Source: Rhodospirillaceae bacterium (lineage in GTDB: Bacteria; Pseudomonadota; Alphaproteobacteria; UBA8366; GCA-2717185). Taken from it: DNA of 10,060 nucleotides. Shown here piece after piece: positions 1-6,444 of this stretch. The notes below the pieces were generated by a model. That model worked only from the letters and a program-made list of their open reading frames with translations. It ran no database searches and had not been told where the DNA came from. The translations under genes were made by a program, and so were the position numbers. Location: positions 1-10,060 of the forward strand of contig JABJJH010000510.1 of assembly GCA_018660965.1 (NCBI GenBank), read 5' to 3'. Numbering within the stretch: the first letter of the stretch is position 1; every line of letters starts with the position of its first letter.

Positions 1-200
1 ACCTGCTCCTCCTGGCGCACTTCGCAGGAGACAAACTCCGCCCCATCGCCTAGTTCCGCCGCCAGCGCCTTGCCGCGTTCGCGCTGCATGTCGGCGATGA
101 CAACCTTGGCGCCCTCATCTACGAACAAGCGCACTGATGCTTCGCCGATGCCACTCGCGCCTCCGGTGATGACCGCGACCTTGCCTTCTAATTCCGCCAT
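1..200 (-). CDS. Short-chain dehydrogenase/reductase (SDR), N-terminal part only, truncated by the window edge
   Basis: Reading the minus strand from the ATG at 200-198 gives 66 residues that start a classical SDR. The Rossmann nucleotide-binding motif TGGASGIG lies at residues 12-19. An Asp at residue 37, at the end of the second beta strand (VVIAD), favours NAD(H) over NADP(H). The catalytic Ser, Tyr and Lys lie beyond the left edge, so the substrate cannot be judged. A good ribosome binding site, AAGGAA on the minus strand at 213-208, sits 7 nt before the ATG and fixes the start. The gene has the same orientation as the molybdenum hydroxylase subunit upstream of it (399-2774), with 198 nt between them, so it may have its own promoter rather than share a tight operon. 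SDR fold is certain; specific function is unknown. Confidence 0.9.
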   Translation of the reverse strand, partial: MAELEGKVAVITGGASGIGEASVRLFVDEGAKVVIADMQRERGKALAAELGDGAEFVSCEVRQEEQ

Positions 201-398
201 GGCTGATTTCCTTCTTTATTTGCCTGATTCTTCCGCTCGCACTATTACCAGATGTTTTTGCGATCTATCGGATGGACGAGAACATAACAAATCTTCTCGA
301 TAAAATGTTTTCTCCGAAGCGCCTACTTTAAAACCGGTGAGCCTTTCGTCGTTCTGGATGCACACTGGAAGCAGCCAGGAAACGGCCCGGTTCGCCCC
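201..398. other. Intergenic gap between molybdenum hydroxylase subunit and SDR
   Basis: This 198-bp stretch has no convincing ORF. It is more AT-rich than the flanking genes, especially around 215-335, as expected for a promoter of the minus-strand SDR, but no clear -35/-10 pair could be fixed. No hairpin followed by a T-run, which would mark a terminator for the upstream gene, was seen. Confidence 0.4.
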
Positions 399-2774
399 TT
401 AACCTCGCCGGGCCGCTTCGATGGCGCGCCAGACGCGCTGTGGGGTTGCGGGCATTTCGATGTGTTTTACGCCGAAATCAGACAGCGCATCGACGATGGC
501 GTTGATCACCAGGGCGAGCGCCGGGGTCGTGCCGCCTTCGCCGCCGGGGCGGACGCCATGGGGATGCGAACTCGCCGGCACTTCCGTGATGATGGTGTTG
601 ATGGGGGGCGTCGTACTGGCGCGCGGCATGGCGTAATCCATGAACGATCCGCTCAGAAGTTGCGCGCTGTCCGGGTCGTAGTGAATGGCTTCCATGAGCG
701 CCTGGCCAATGCCTTGCGTCACCGCGCCGTGCGCCTGACCGTGCAGGATCAGCGGATTGACCGCCAGGCCAACATCGTCGAGTGCGGTCCATGCGACAAT
801 GGCCACATGGCCGGTTTCCGGGTCAACTTCGACCTCGCAGACATGCGCGCCGTAGGGATACCCCCCGGCGCGGTTCGTGATATCGCCAACGCCCTCAAGC
901 TCCCCCTCCAAGCTGGCGTCTAGTTCCTCGCGCAAATCGTCCGGCAATCCCGCCACAGCCTTCGCCGCGTCATAGAGGTCGATGCTGGCCCCGCCGGGCG
1001 CGGTGAACGCGCCGTCCGCATAGGTTATGTCGGCCGCGGGCGCCTGCAACACATGGGCGGCGATCGCGGTTCCCCTGGCGATCAAGGCTTCGACCGCTTC
1101 GCCGACCGCGATGCTGACCAGACGCATGGAGCGGCCGGAATGCGACCCGCCGCCGACGGAAACCCGGTCCGTATCGTTGGCGATGAACCGCACGCTGTCG
1201 AACGGAATTTGCAGCCACTCACTGACCAGTTGGGGAAAACTGGTTTCGTGGCCCTGCCCGCTGCTCATGGTGCCGACGACCAACTCAACGCAGCCATCGC
1301 CGCAGACTTTCAACTCGGCGCGTTCGCGCGGAATGCCGCTGGTGACTTCGATATAGTTGGCGACGCCGATGCCGCGACAAAGCCCGCGTTTGACCGACTC
1401 CGCGCGGCGGGCGTTGAAGCCTGTCCAGTCGGCTTCGCGCAGGGCCTCGTCCATGCCAGCAACGTAGTCGCCGCTGTCATAGGTGACGCCGACCGCGTTG
1501 GTGAACGGCATAGCGGCGCTGGGAATGAGGTTGCGCCGCCGCAGGTCCACCCGGTCGAAGCCGTGCGCGTCGGCGGCGAGGTCGATCAATCGTTCAATCA
1601 TGAAGATGGCTTCGGGGCGTCCCGCGCTGCGATAGACCGCCGTCGGCGCTGTGTTGGTCAAGACCGCATGGCCCTGAAAATAGACGCTGGGGATGCGATA
1701 GACGCCCTGCATCATGGAAAGCCCTTTGCGCAAGGGCCAGAAGTAGACCGCATAGGCGCCGAGATTGAGGGTGTTGACGCCGCGCAGGGCGAGGAAGTTG
1801 CCGTCCGCATCCAGCGCGAGTTCGGCTTCCGAGGTTAAATCGCGGGCCTGATAATCGCTCAGAAAACACTCGCGGCGGTCACCCACCCACTTGACCGGGC
1901 GCCCGACCCGGCGCGCCGCCCAGGGCATGAGGGCGTATTCCGGCGAAAATGCGTTTCTGGTGCCAAAATTACCGCCCATGTCGCCAAACACCGCGCGGCA
2001 CTGTTCCTTGCGCACGCCCAGGATAAGCGCCAGTCGCTCGCGCGTCTGCACCGCGCCGCGCCCGGAACCGGCGCGTAAGGTGTAGCGTTCCGTTGCGGCG
2101 TCGTATTCGCCGATGGCCGCGCGCGGCTCCATGGGGCTGCCCGTGACCCGGTGCACCCAACTATCGAGTTTCACGACATGCGCCGCCGCGTTGAACGCGC
2201 GCGCGGTCGCGTCCTTGTCGCCGACTTCGCAGGTGAGGGAGAGGTTGCCGGGGCGTTCGGGCCAAATGTCCGGCGCATCGGGTGCCTGCGCGGCGCGCGG
2301 CGTCGTGACCGCACGCAAGGGTTCATAGTCGATATCGACTTGTTCCGCCGCATCCGCCGCCGCCGCCGCCGTTTCGGCCACCACCATGGCGACCGCTTCG
2401 CCGACGTAGCGCACCGTATCCAGCGGCAGGACGGCGTTGTCCGTTGTGAACACTTCGAAGTCCGGCGGCAGTCGAAGCGTGACGTCCGGCGGCCCGACCC
2501 AATCCGGATTGTGCGGGATGGGCGCCAGTCCGTCCGCTGCGGCGTCCGCGCCGGTCAACACCGCGATAACGCCCGGCGCCGCCATCGCCCGGGAAACGTC
2601 GATTGCGCGGATCTTCGCATGCGCATGGGGCGAGCGCACCATGACCGCGTGGCACAGCGCCTGTGGAAAGAAGTCGCTAGTGTATCGCCCTTTTCCGGTT
2701 GTCAGCCGACGGTCTTCCGTCCTGCGCAGCGGCGCCCCAATACCCGTGGGGCGGTTTGGACCTTGTGTCGGCAC
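399..2774 (-). CDS. Molybdopterin-binding large subunit of a xanthine dehydrogenase / aldehyde oxidase / CoxL-like hydroxylase
   Basis: The 791-residue product matches the usual length (about 770-800) of CoxL-like large subunits. These bind the molybdopterin cytosine dinucleotide cofactor and hydroxylate aldehydes, N-heterocycles or related substrates in the cytoplasm. In order: an N-terminal 'a/b hammerhead' domain (about residues 20-145, starting GxGRYTSD); SPMEPRAAIGEYD in the first Mo-cofactor domain; GDMGGNFGTRNAF; the active-site loop VYRSAGR at 380-386; the cofactor-binding SSGQGHETSFPQ (Gln 507); and GGEGGTTPAL near the C-terminus with the expected catalytic Glu 746. True type I CO dehydrogenases have AYRCSFR with a Cys that ligates copper. 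Here that position is Ser 383, so CO oxidation is unlikely and the loop resembles the type II AYRGAGR form. The start is GTG (2774), set by GAAAGGAA at 2788-2781, 6 nt upstream. No FAD (CoxM) or 2Fe-2S (CoxS) subunit gene is adjacent, so partners must be encoded elsewhere. Substrate unknown. Confidence 0.93.
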   Translation of the reverse strand: MPTQGPNRPTGIGAPLRRTEDRRLTTGKGRYTSDFFPQALCHAVMVRSPHAHAKIRAIDVSRAMAAPGVIAVLTGADAAADGLAPIPHNPDWVGPPDVTLRLPPDFEVFTTDNAVLPLDTVRYVGEAVAMVVAETAAAAADAAEQVDIDYEPLRAVTTPRAAQAPDAPDIWPERPGNLSLTCEVGDKDATARAFNAAAHVVKLDSWVHRVTGSPMEPRAAIGEYDAATERYTLRAGSGRGAVQTRERLALILGVRKEQCRAVFGDMGGNFGTRNAFSPEYALMPWAARRVGRPVKWVGDRRECFLSDYQARDLTSEAELALDADGNFLALRGVNTLNLGAYAVYFWPLRKGLSMMQGVYRIPSVYFQGHAVLTNTAPTAVYRSAGRPEAIFMIERLIDLAADAHGFDRVDLRRRNLIPSAAMPFTNAVGVTYDSGDYVAGMDEALREADWTGFNARRAESVKRGLCRGIGVANYIEVTSGIPRERAELKVCGDGCVELVVGTMSSGQGHETSFPQLVSEWLQIPFDSVRFIANDTDRVSVGGGSHSGRSMRLVSIAVGEAVEALIARGTAIAAHVLQAPAADITYADGAFTAPGGASIDLYDAAKAVAGLPDDLREELDASLEGELEGVGDITNRAGGYPYGAHVCEVEVDPETGHVAIVAWTALDDVGLAVNPLILHGQAHGAVTQGIGQALMEAIHYDPDSAQLLSGSFMDYAMPRASTTPPINTIITEVPASSHPHGVRPGGEGGTTPALALVINAIVDALSDFGVKHIEMPATPQRVWRAIEAARRG

Positions 2775-2914
2775 TCTTAATTCCTTTCAATAACCCGATA
2801 GCGGGGACGCTAGCGCATTGAAGAGACAATCGCTTCTTCATCGACTAATCAATAAAGCATTGCCCAGTCATGCGACAAGACCGGGACGCGGGAAGTGTCA
2901 ATAAACAGGACAGG

Positions 2915-2971
2915 CCGGTGGAGCAACCGAAACGGATGGTTCTCATCCGTTTCGATCAGTTGCCCCACCAG
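2915..2971 (+). repeat. Stem-loop unit 1 of a tandem pair of structured repeats
   Basis: This is an imperfect inverted repeat of 57 nt. The basal stem CCGGTGG (2915-2921) faces CCACCAG (2965-2971) with one C/A mismatch. An A/C mismatch (2922, 2964) follows, then a 5-bp middle stem GCAAC (2923-2927) / GTTGC (2959-2963). A 4-nt bulge ATCA (2955-2958) comes next, and a perfect 11-bp apical stem CGAAACGGATG (2928-2938) / CATCCGTTTCG (2944-2954) closes on the 5-nt loop GTTCT. No T-run follows, so it is not an intrinsic terminator in either direction. It could be a structured RNA leader, a double-stranded operator, or a REP-like palindrome. The strand is given as plus because unit 2 ends 19 nt before the plus-strand SDR start, but transcription direction is not known. 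Confidence 0.75.
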
Positions 2972-2980
2972 ATCAATATG

Positions 2981-3036
2981 CTGGTGGCCTGATTCACGAA
3001 ATGCTTGGGAACCAAGCGTTTCGATCAGACCACCGG
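2981..3036 (+). repeat. Stem-loop unit 2 of the tandem pair, directly upstream of the SDR ribosome binding site
   Basis: Nine bases after unit 1 the same architecture recurs with different sequence. The basal stem is CTGGTGG (2981-2987) / CCACCGG (3030-3036) with one T/G wobble. A C/A mismatch (2988, 3029) sits at the same place as in unit 1. The 5-bp middle stem is CTGAT (2989-2993) / ATCAG (3024-3028), with a 3-nt bulge TCA (2994-2996) on the opposite side from unit 1. The 12-bp apical stem CGAAATGCTTGG (2997-3008) / CCAAGCGTTTCG (3012-3023) contains one T/G wobble and closes on the loop GAA. The identical string CGTTTCGATCAG lies in both units (2948-2959 and 3017-3028). Because pairing is kept while stem sequences differ, the structure itself appears to be what is conserved. 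Confidence 0.75.
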
Positions 3037-3055
3037 GAACAGAATGGGGGAAGAT

Positions 3056-3898
3056 ATGACGGAATCCGAACAGCGCGTGGCGCTCATCACCGGTTGCGGC
3101 AAGGAAAACGGCATCGGCGCGGCGACCGCGCAGCGTTTGGCGCGGGACGGTTTCATCGTTGTCGTTTCCGACGTGGCGGCGGCGGGCGTGGACAATGACC
3201 AAAGCGTCGAACGCGCGGGCGGCGGGTGGCAAGGCCTGGACACGCTCGTGGCGCGGATCGAGGCCAATGGCGGTACAGCGACCAGCCTGACCGGCGACGT
3301 ATCGAGCGAAGACGGGGCGGCGCATCTCGTTGCCGGCGCGATAGACGCATACGGACGCCTCGACGTTCTGGTGAACAACGCGGGGGCGCCGCATGGCCAG
3401 GACCGTGGACAGATCGAGGATGTGCCGCTTTCCGCCTGGGAAGCCGTCATGGCTATCAATGTGCGCGGCGTCTTCCTGATGACCCGCGCCGCCGTTCCTC
3501 ACATGAAGAAGCGGGGCTATGGCCGGGTCGTGTCGATGGCGTCCGTTGCGGGGCTGGAGGCGTTGCCGGAACGCGCGGCGTATTGCGCGTCCAAGGCCGC
3601 TGTCATCGGCATGACGCGCTCGCTCGCCTATGACCTCGCGCCGCATGGCGTCACGGCGAATTGCGTTTGTCCCGGCTCAATCCGTACGGACCGCGCGATC
3701 AGCTCGACCCTCCGCGCGGGCTGGACCGACGTGGACGAAGGTCTTGCGGAACGGGCCAAGTTCATTCCGGTCGGCAGGCATGGACGTCCGGAAGAAATCG
3801 CCGCGACCATCGCGCATCTCGCATCGGAAGACGCCGCCTACATCACGGGCCAGGCGATTGCGGTGGACGGCGGCGGCCTGCCCGCAAGCGCGTTTTGA
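3056..3898 (+). CDS. Classical short-chain dehydrogenase/reductase (3-oxoacyl-ACP reductase-like)
   Basis: The 280-residue product has every SDR hallmark: the glycine-rich loop TGCGKENGIG (residues 12-21), NNAG (107-110), catalytic Ser 163 in MASVAG, and Tyr 176 / Lys 180 in YCASK, with the usual 13-residue Ser-Tyr spacing. The C-terminal YITGQAIAVDGGG is typical. The glycine loop is two residues longer than the common TGxxxGIG. An NAD(P)-dependent alcohol/ketone oxidoreduction in the cytoplasm follows; the substrate cannot be told. The ATG at 3056 is preferred because GGGGGAAG lies just upstream at 3046-3053 and the protein begins at the usual distance from the Rossmann motif. In-frame ATGs at 3005 and 3044 also exist, but 3005 would put the coding region inside stem-loop unit 2. 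It is followed 19 nt later by the epimerase gene, almost certainly co-transcribed. Confidence 0.93.
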   Translation: MTESEQRVALITGCGKENGIGAATAQRLARDGFIVVVSDVAAAGVDNDQSVERAGGGWQGLDTLVARIEANGGTATSLTGDVSSEDGAAHLVAGAIDAYGRLDVLVNNAGAPHGQDRGQIEDVPLSAWEAVMAINVRGVFLMTRAAVPHMKKRGYGRVVSMASVAGLEALPERAAYCASKAAVIGMTRSLAYDLAPHGVTANCVCPGSIRTDRAISSTLRAGWTDVDEGLAERAKFIPVGRHGRPEEIAATIAHLASEDAAYITGQAIAVDGGGLPASAF

Positions 3899-3917
3899 AT
3901 TAAAAGGGAGAACTTTC

Positions 3918-4793
3918 ATGGCCAAACGACGCGTACTGATTACCGGTGCTTCCGGCGAAATAACGCGGCAGTTGCTGCCCACATTCCGGGACCGTTACGA
4001 TCTGGTGTTGCTGGACACCCGCCCGAGCGAGCACGCCAACGATGTTATCGACGTCGATGTCAGCGACCCGGACGTTGACAAGTACCGCGAACATTTTCGC
4101 GGCGTCGACGCCATCGTCCATAACGTCCGTTCAACCAAGCCCGGCGTGAAGACCAGCGCCCCGCGCCAGTGGCTGAAGTCACGCCCGGGCCCGGAACCCG
4201 TCGAAGGCTATTTCGTCGAACGGACGAGCGTCGATATGGCTTTTAACGTGCTGCGGCTGGCGATGGAGGAAAATGTCCGCCGCGTCGTCATCACGTCATC
4301 CAACCACGCCGCCGACTGGTACGAAACCAAGCTGCATAACGGTCAGCTCGACACGATTGGTCCGGAAACCTACCCGCTGTCGGACAATTTCTACGGCTGG
4401 GCCAAGGCGACCTATGAACATCTTGGTTTCATGTTCGCCACCGGACGGCTTGGGTCGGTGGTGGAAAACGTACAAGTCCGGGTTGGCGCGCCGCGTCCGA
4501 TCCGCGCCGCCGATTTCGGCGACGATCAGGTCAGCTACAAGCGTGACCTTGGCGGTTACATCAGCGAGCGCGATATGCGGCAGCTCTACACGAAGGCGAT
4601 CGAGGCCGAGGATATCCGCAACGAAGACGGCGTCCCCTTCCAGATATTCTATGGCGTATCGAACAACACGCGCGGCTTCTGGAGCATCGCCAACGCCCGC
4701 AAGGTGATCGGCTACGCGCCGGAAGACGATTCCGAGGTCGAATTCGCCGAAGAGATTGGTCGGAACATTACGACCAATGGTCGCACCATGTGA
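3918..4793 (+). CDS. NAD-dependent epimerase / uronate-dehydrogenase-like extended SDR
   Basis: The product has 291 residues. A Rossmann motif ITGASGEITR lies at residues 8-17, where the third glycine of GxxGxxG is Thr 16. Next come VVITSSNHAADWY (about 123-135, with Ser 127/128 as the likely catalytic Ser), and YGWAK with Tyr 159 and Lys 163. The SSNH segment followed by the YGxxK motif, and the late GISN-like FYGVSNNTRGFWSIANARKVIGYAPED block, place it close to uronate dehydrogenases and the related NAD(P)-dependent oxidoreductases that act on sugars or sugar acids. The exact substrate is not determinable. AAGGGAGA at 3904-3911 sits 6 nt before the ATG and fixes the start. Residues 88-97 read SRPGPEPVEG, a peptide like those produced by a dispersed alphaproteobacterial repeat; it sits where family members have a variable loop. 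Likely an operon with the SDR just upstream. Confidence 0.87.
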   Translation: MAKRRVLITGASGEITRQLLPTFRDRYDLVLLDTRPSEHANDVIDVDVSDPDVDKYREHFRGVDAIVHNVRSTKPGVKTSAPRQWLKSRPGPEPVEGYFVERTSVDMAFNVLRLAMEENVRRVVITSSNHAADWYETKLHNGQLDTIGPETYPLSDNFYGWAKATYEHLGFMFATGRLGSVVENVQVRVGAPRPIRAADFGDDQVSYKRDLGGYISERDMRQLYTKAIEAEDIRNEDGVPFQIFYGVSNNTRGFWSIANARKVIGYAPEDDSEVEFAEEIGRNITTNGRTM

Positions 4794-4881
4794 CGATGGG
4801 CGTTTTCATCTGGTAATGACTTGGCGCTTGTGGTGAACGTATGCGCGAGACGGGCGCAAATCACTGATCAGGTCTAGTTAC

Positions 4882-6321
4882 ATGCATCACGGCAAAGCGG
4901 TTGGGCGGCGCGGGTTTATCCAGGGAACGGGCGCGGCGGCGGCGGCGGTGATATTGCCGCCGGGCGTATCTTCCAGCGTTGCGGCGACGACTCCGCCTTT
5001 CGTTTTAACCCCCGGTCCGGCGGACGCGCATTTGTTCGGGCCCGAAGACGGCGCGACGAAGGTGTGGGCCTATAACGGGGAGGTCCCCGGCCCCTTGCTG
5101 CGGCTGCGGCAAAGTCAGAAAGCCCGCATTCGACTCGACAATAAACTCGACCAACCGACCACGGTGCATTGGCACGGTCTGCGCATCGCCAACGCCATGG
5201 ACGGCGTCGCTAAACTGACTCAACCGGCGGTCCTTCCGGGGGCCGGGTTCGACTATGAATTCACGCCGCCCGACGCCGGCACATTCTGGTATCACGCCCA
5301 CGCCCGAAGCTGGGAACAGGTTGCGCGCGGGCTGGCCGGCGTTTTGATCGTGGACGAAGCCGAACCGCAGGATTTCGACCGCGATCTCGTTTTCGCCATC
5401 GACGACTGGCGCCTGATGAAGGATTTGTCCTTCGACGAAGACAGTCTGGGGCGCTTGATGGATTGGAGCCATGGCGGCCGTTTGGGCAATGCGCTCACCG
5501 TCAACGGCAACGCCCGGACGCGTCTGGATGTGGGCGTTGGCGAACGGGTTCGCTTGCGACTGGTCAATGTCGCGACGGCGCGCATTTTCAACCTCGACTT
5601 CGCCCCGTTGGCGCCGATGGTGATCGCCATTGACGGTCAGCCGATCACGCCGAAACCCGCGCCAAAGGGCGGTCTGTCGCTGGCGCCGGGGCAACGCTAC
5701 GACCTCGCGCTCGATATCCCGGCGGAAGCCGGGCAATACGCCGTGGCCGAAGTATCGGGCCGCGGCCGGTTTCCCGCCGCGATCCTGGCCGCGTCGGCGC
5801 GCAAGGATGGTGCGGCGGCGCGCAAGCCTCGTTCGGGCGCGCCCATGATGTTGCCGTCGAACGGTTTGCCGGAACCCGTTCTGGACAAGGCGCTGCGCGT
5901 TCCGCTGCTGATGGAAGGCGGCGCGATGGGGCAAATGGAGTCCGCGATGGTGGACGGCGAGCGCATGGGTGTTCGTGACATGGTCCAGCGCCGCTAGCTT
6001 GTCTGGGCGTTCAACGGGGTTGCGGGCATGACGGACAAGCCCTTGTTCCGGACCGAGCGGAACCGGCATGTGGTCATCGCGTTCGAAAACCAGACCGGTT
6101 GGCCGCACGCCATGCATTTGCACGGCCATCACGCCAAAATCGTCTCGCGGAACGGTCAATCCACGCCGCGCGATGCATGGCGCGACACTATCGTGTTGAA
6201 CCGGGGCGAGCGCGTCGAAGCGGCGTTCGTCGCCGATAATCCGGGCCGCTGGATGATCCATTGTCATATGCTGGGCCATCAGGTCGCGGGCATGACGAGC
6301 TGGTTCGAAGTTGTTGCGTAA
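4882..6321 (+). pseudogene. Tat-exported multicopper oxidase interrupted by one in-frame TAG
   Basis: The ORF from 4882 ends at a TAG (5995-5997, codon 372), but the same frame continues for 107 more sense codons with clear homology-like features: LVWAFNGVAGM follows directly, and the domain ends at TAA 6319-6321. Read through, the protein would be about 479 codons, a normal size for three-cupredoxin oxidases. The N-terminus GRRGFIQGTGAAAAA is a twin-arginine signal, so folded copper protein would be exported to the periplasm. Copper ligands: HWHG (96-99) and HAH (138-140) in the first domain; HAMHLHGHH (409-417) and HCHMLGHQVAGM (460-471), including the type-1 Cys 461 and axial Met 471, lie after the stop. 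The truncated product thus lacks the type-1 site and half of the trinuclear cluster and should be inactive. Alternatives are readthrough, a separate second peptide starting at ATG 6028, or a sequencing error. The ribosome binding site is weak. Confidence 0.85.
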
Positions 6322-6444
6322 GGGAATGTGGCGCTGCGGTCGCAGTGAAGTCCCCCATGCGCTCTCGTTGTGCGCTCGCGTTGCATTTCCCGGCGGTAGG
6401 GTTAGTCTGACGGGGTTGATGTTGACGCGTTGTGGGAGCCTGAA
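6322..6444. other. Intergenic region before the acyl-CoA dehydrogenase, with a 13-bp tandem repeat
   Basis: This 123-bp gap carries an imperfect tandem repeat, TGCGCTCTCGTTG (6358-6370) followed directly by TGCGCTCGCGTTG (6371-6383), differing at one base. A poor -35/-10 candidate, TTGCAT (6381-6386) and TAGTCT about 16 nt later, overlaps its end. A short dyad CTGCG/CGCAG near 6334-6345 has only a 2-nt loop and no T-run, so it is not a terminator. The repeat may be an operator. Confidence 0.35.

Larger units (their letters stand above)
2775..3055. promoter_or_regulatory. Divergent intergenic regulatory region
   Basis: This 281-bp gap separates the minus-strand molybdenum hydroxylase subunit from the plus-strand SDR, so it must carry promoters for both. 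Besides the two stem-loops annotated separately, it contains a perfect 8-bp palindrome CGCTAGCG at 2808-2815 and a 6-bp dyad TGAAGA / TCTTCA at 2819-2824 and 2835-2840. Either could be an operator for a regulator acting on the hydroxylase promoter. No convincing -35/-10 pair was identified on either strand. Confidence 0.5.

Noticed and set aside
399..2774. True aerobic carbon monoxide dehydrogenase (coxL)
   Set aside because: The diagnostic AYRCSFR loop with its copper-binding Cys is absent (VYRSAGR), and coxM/coxS are not adjacent.
2915..3036. Stem-loops as intrinsic transcription terminators
   Set aside because: Neither hairpin is followed by a T-run on either strand, and they lie upstream of both flanking genes rather than after one.
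3005..3055. SDR start at ATG 3005 or 3044
   Set aside because: The ribosome binding site and usual SDR N-terminal spacing favour 3056, and 3005 falls inside stem-loop unit 2.
2849..3646. Minus-strand ORF of 265 codons covering the stem-loops and the first half of the SDR
   Set aside because: Composition is Arg-rich with no family features, and it lies opposite a certain SDR gene.
5990..6030. Frameshift as the cause of the oxidase interruption
   Set aside because: Codons before and after the TAG are in the same frame, so one base substitution explains it.
5005..6279. Long minus-strand ORF of 424 codons opposite the multicopper oxidase
   Set aside because: It has no recognisable domain and low-complexity Arg/His-rich content. 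It mirrors the third-position GC bias of the real gene, and the plus strand has clear copper motifs throughout.
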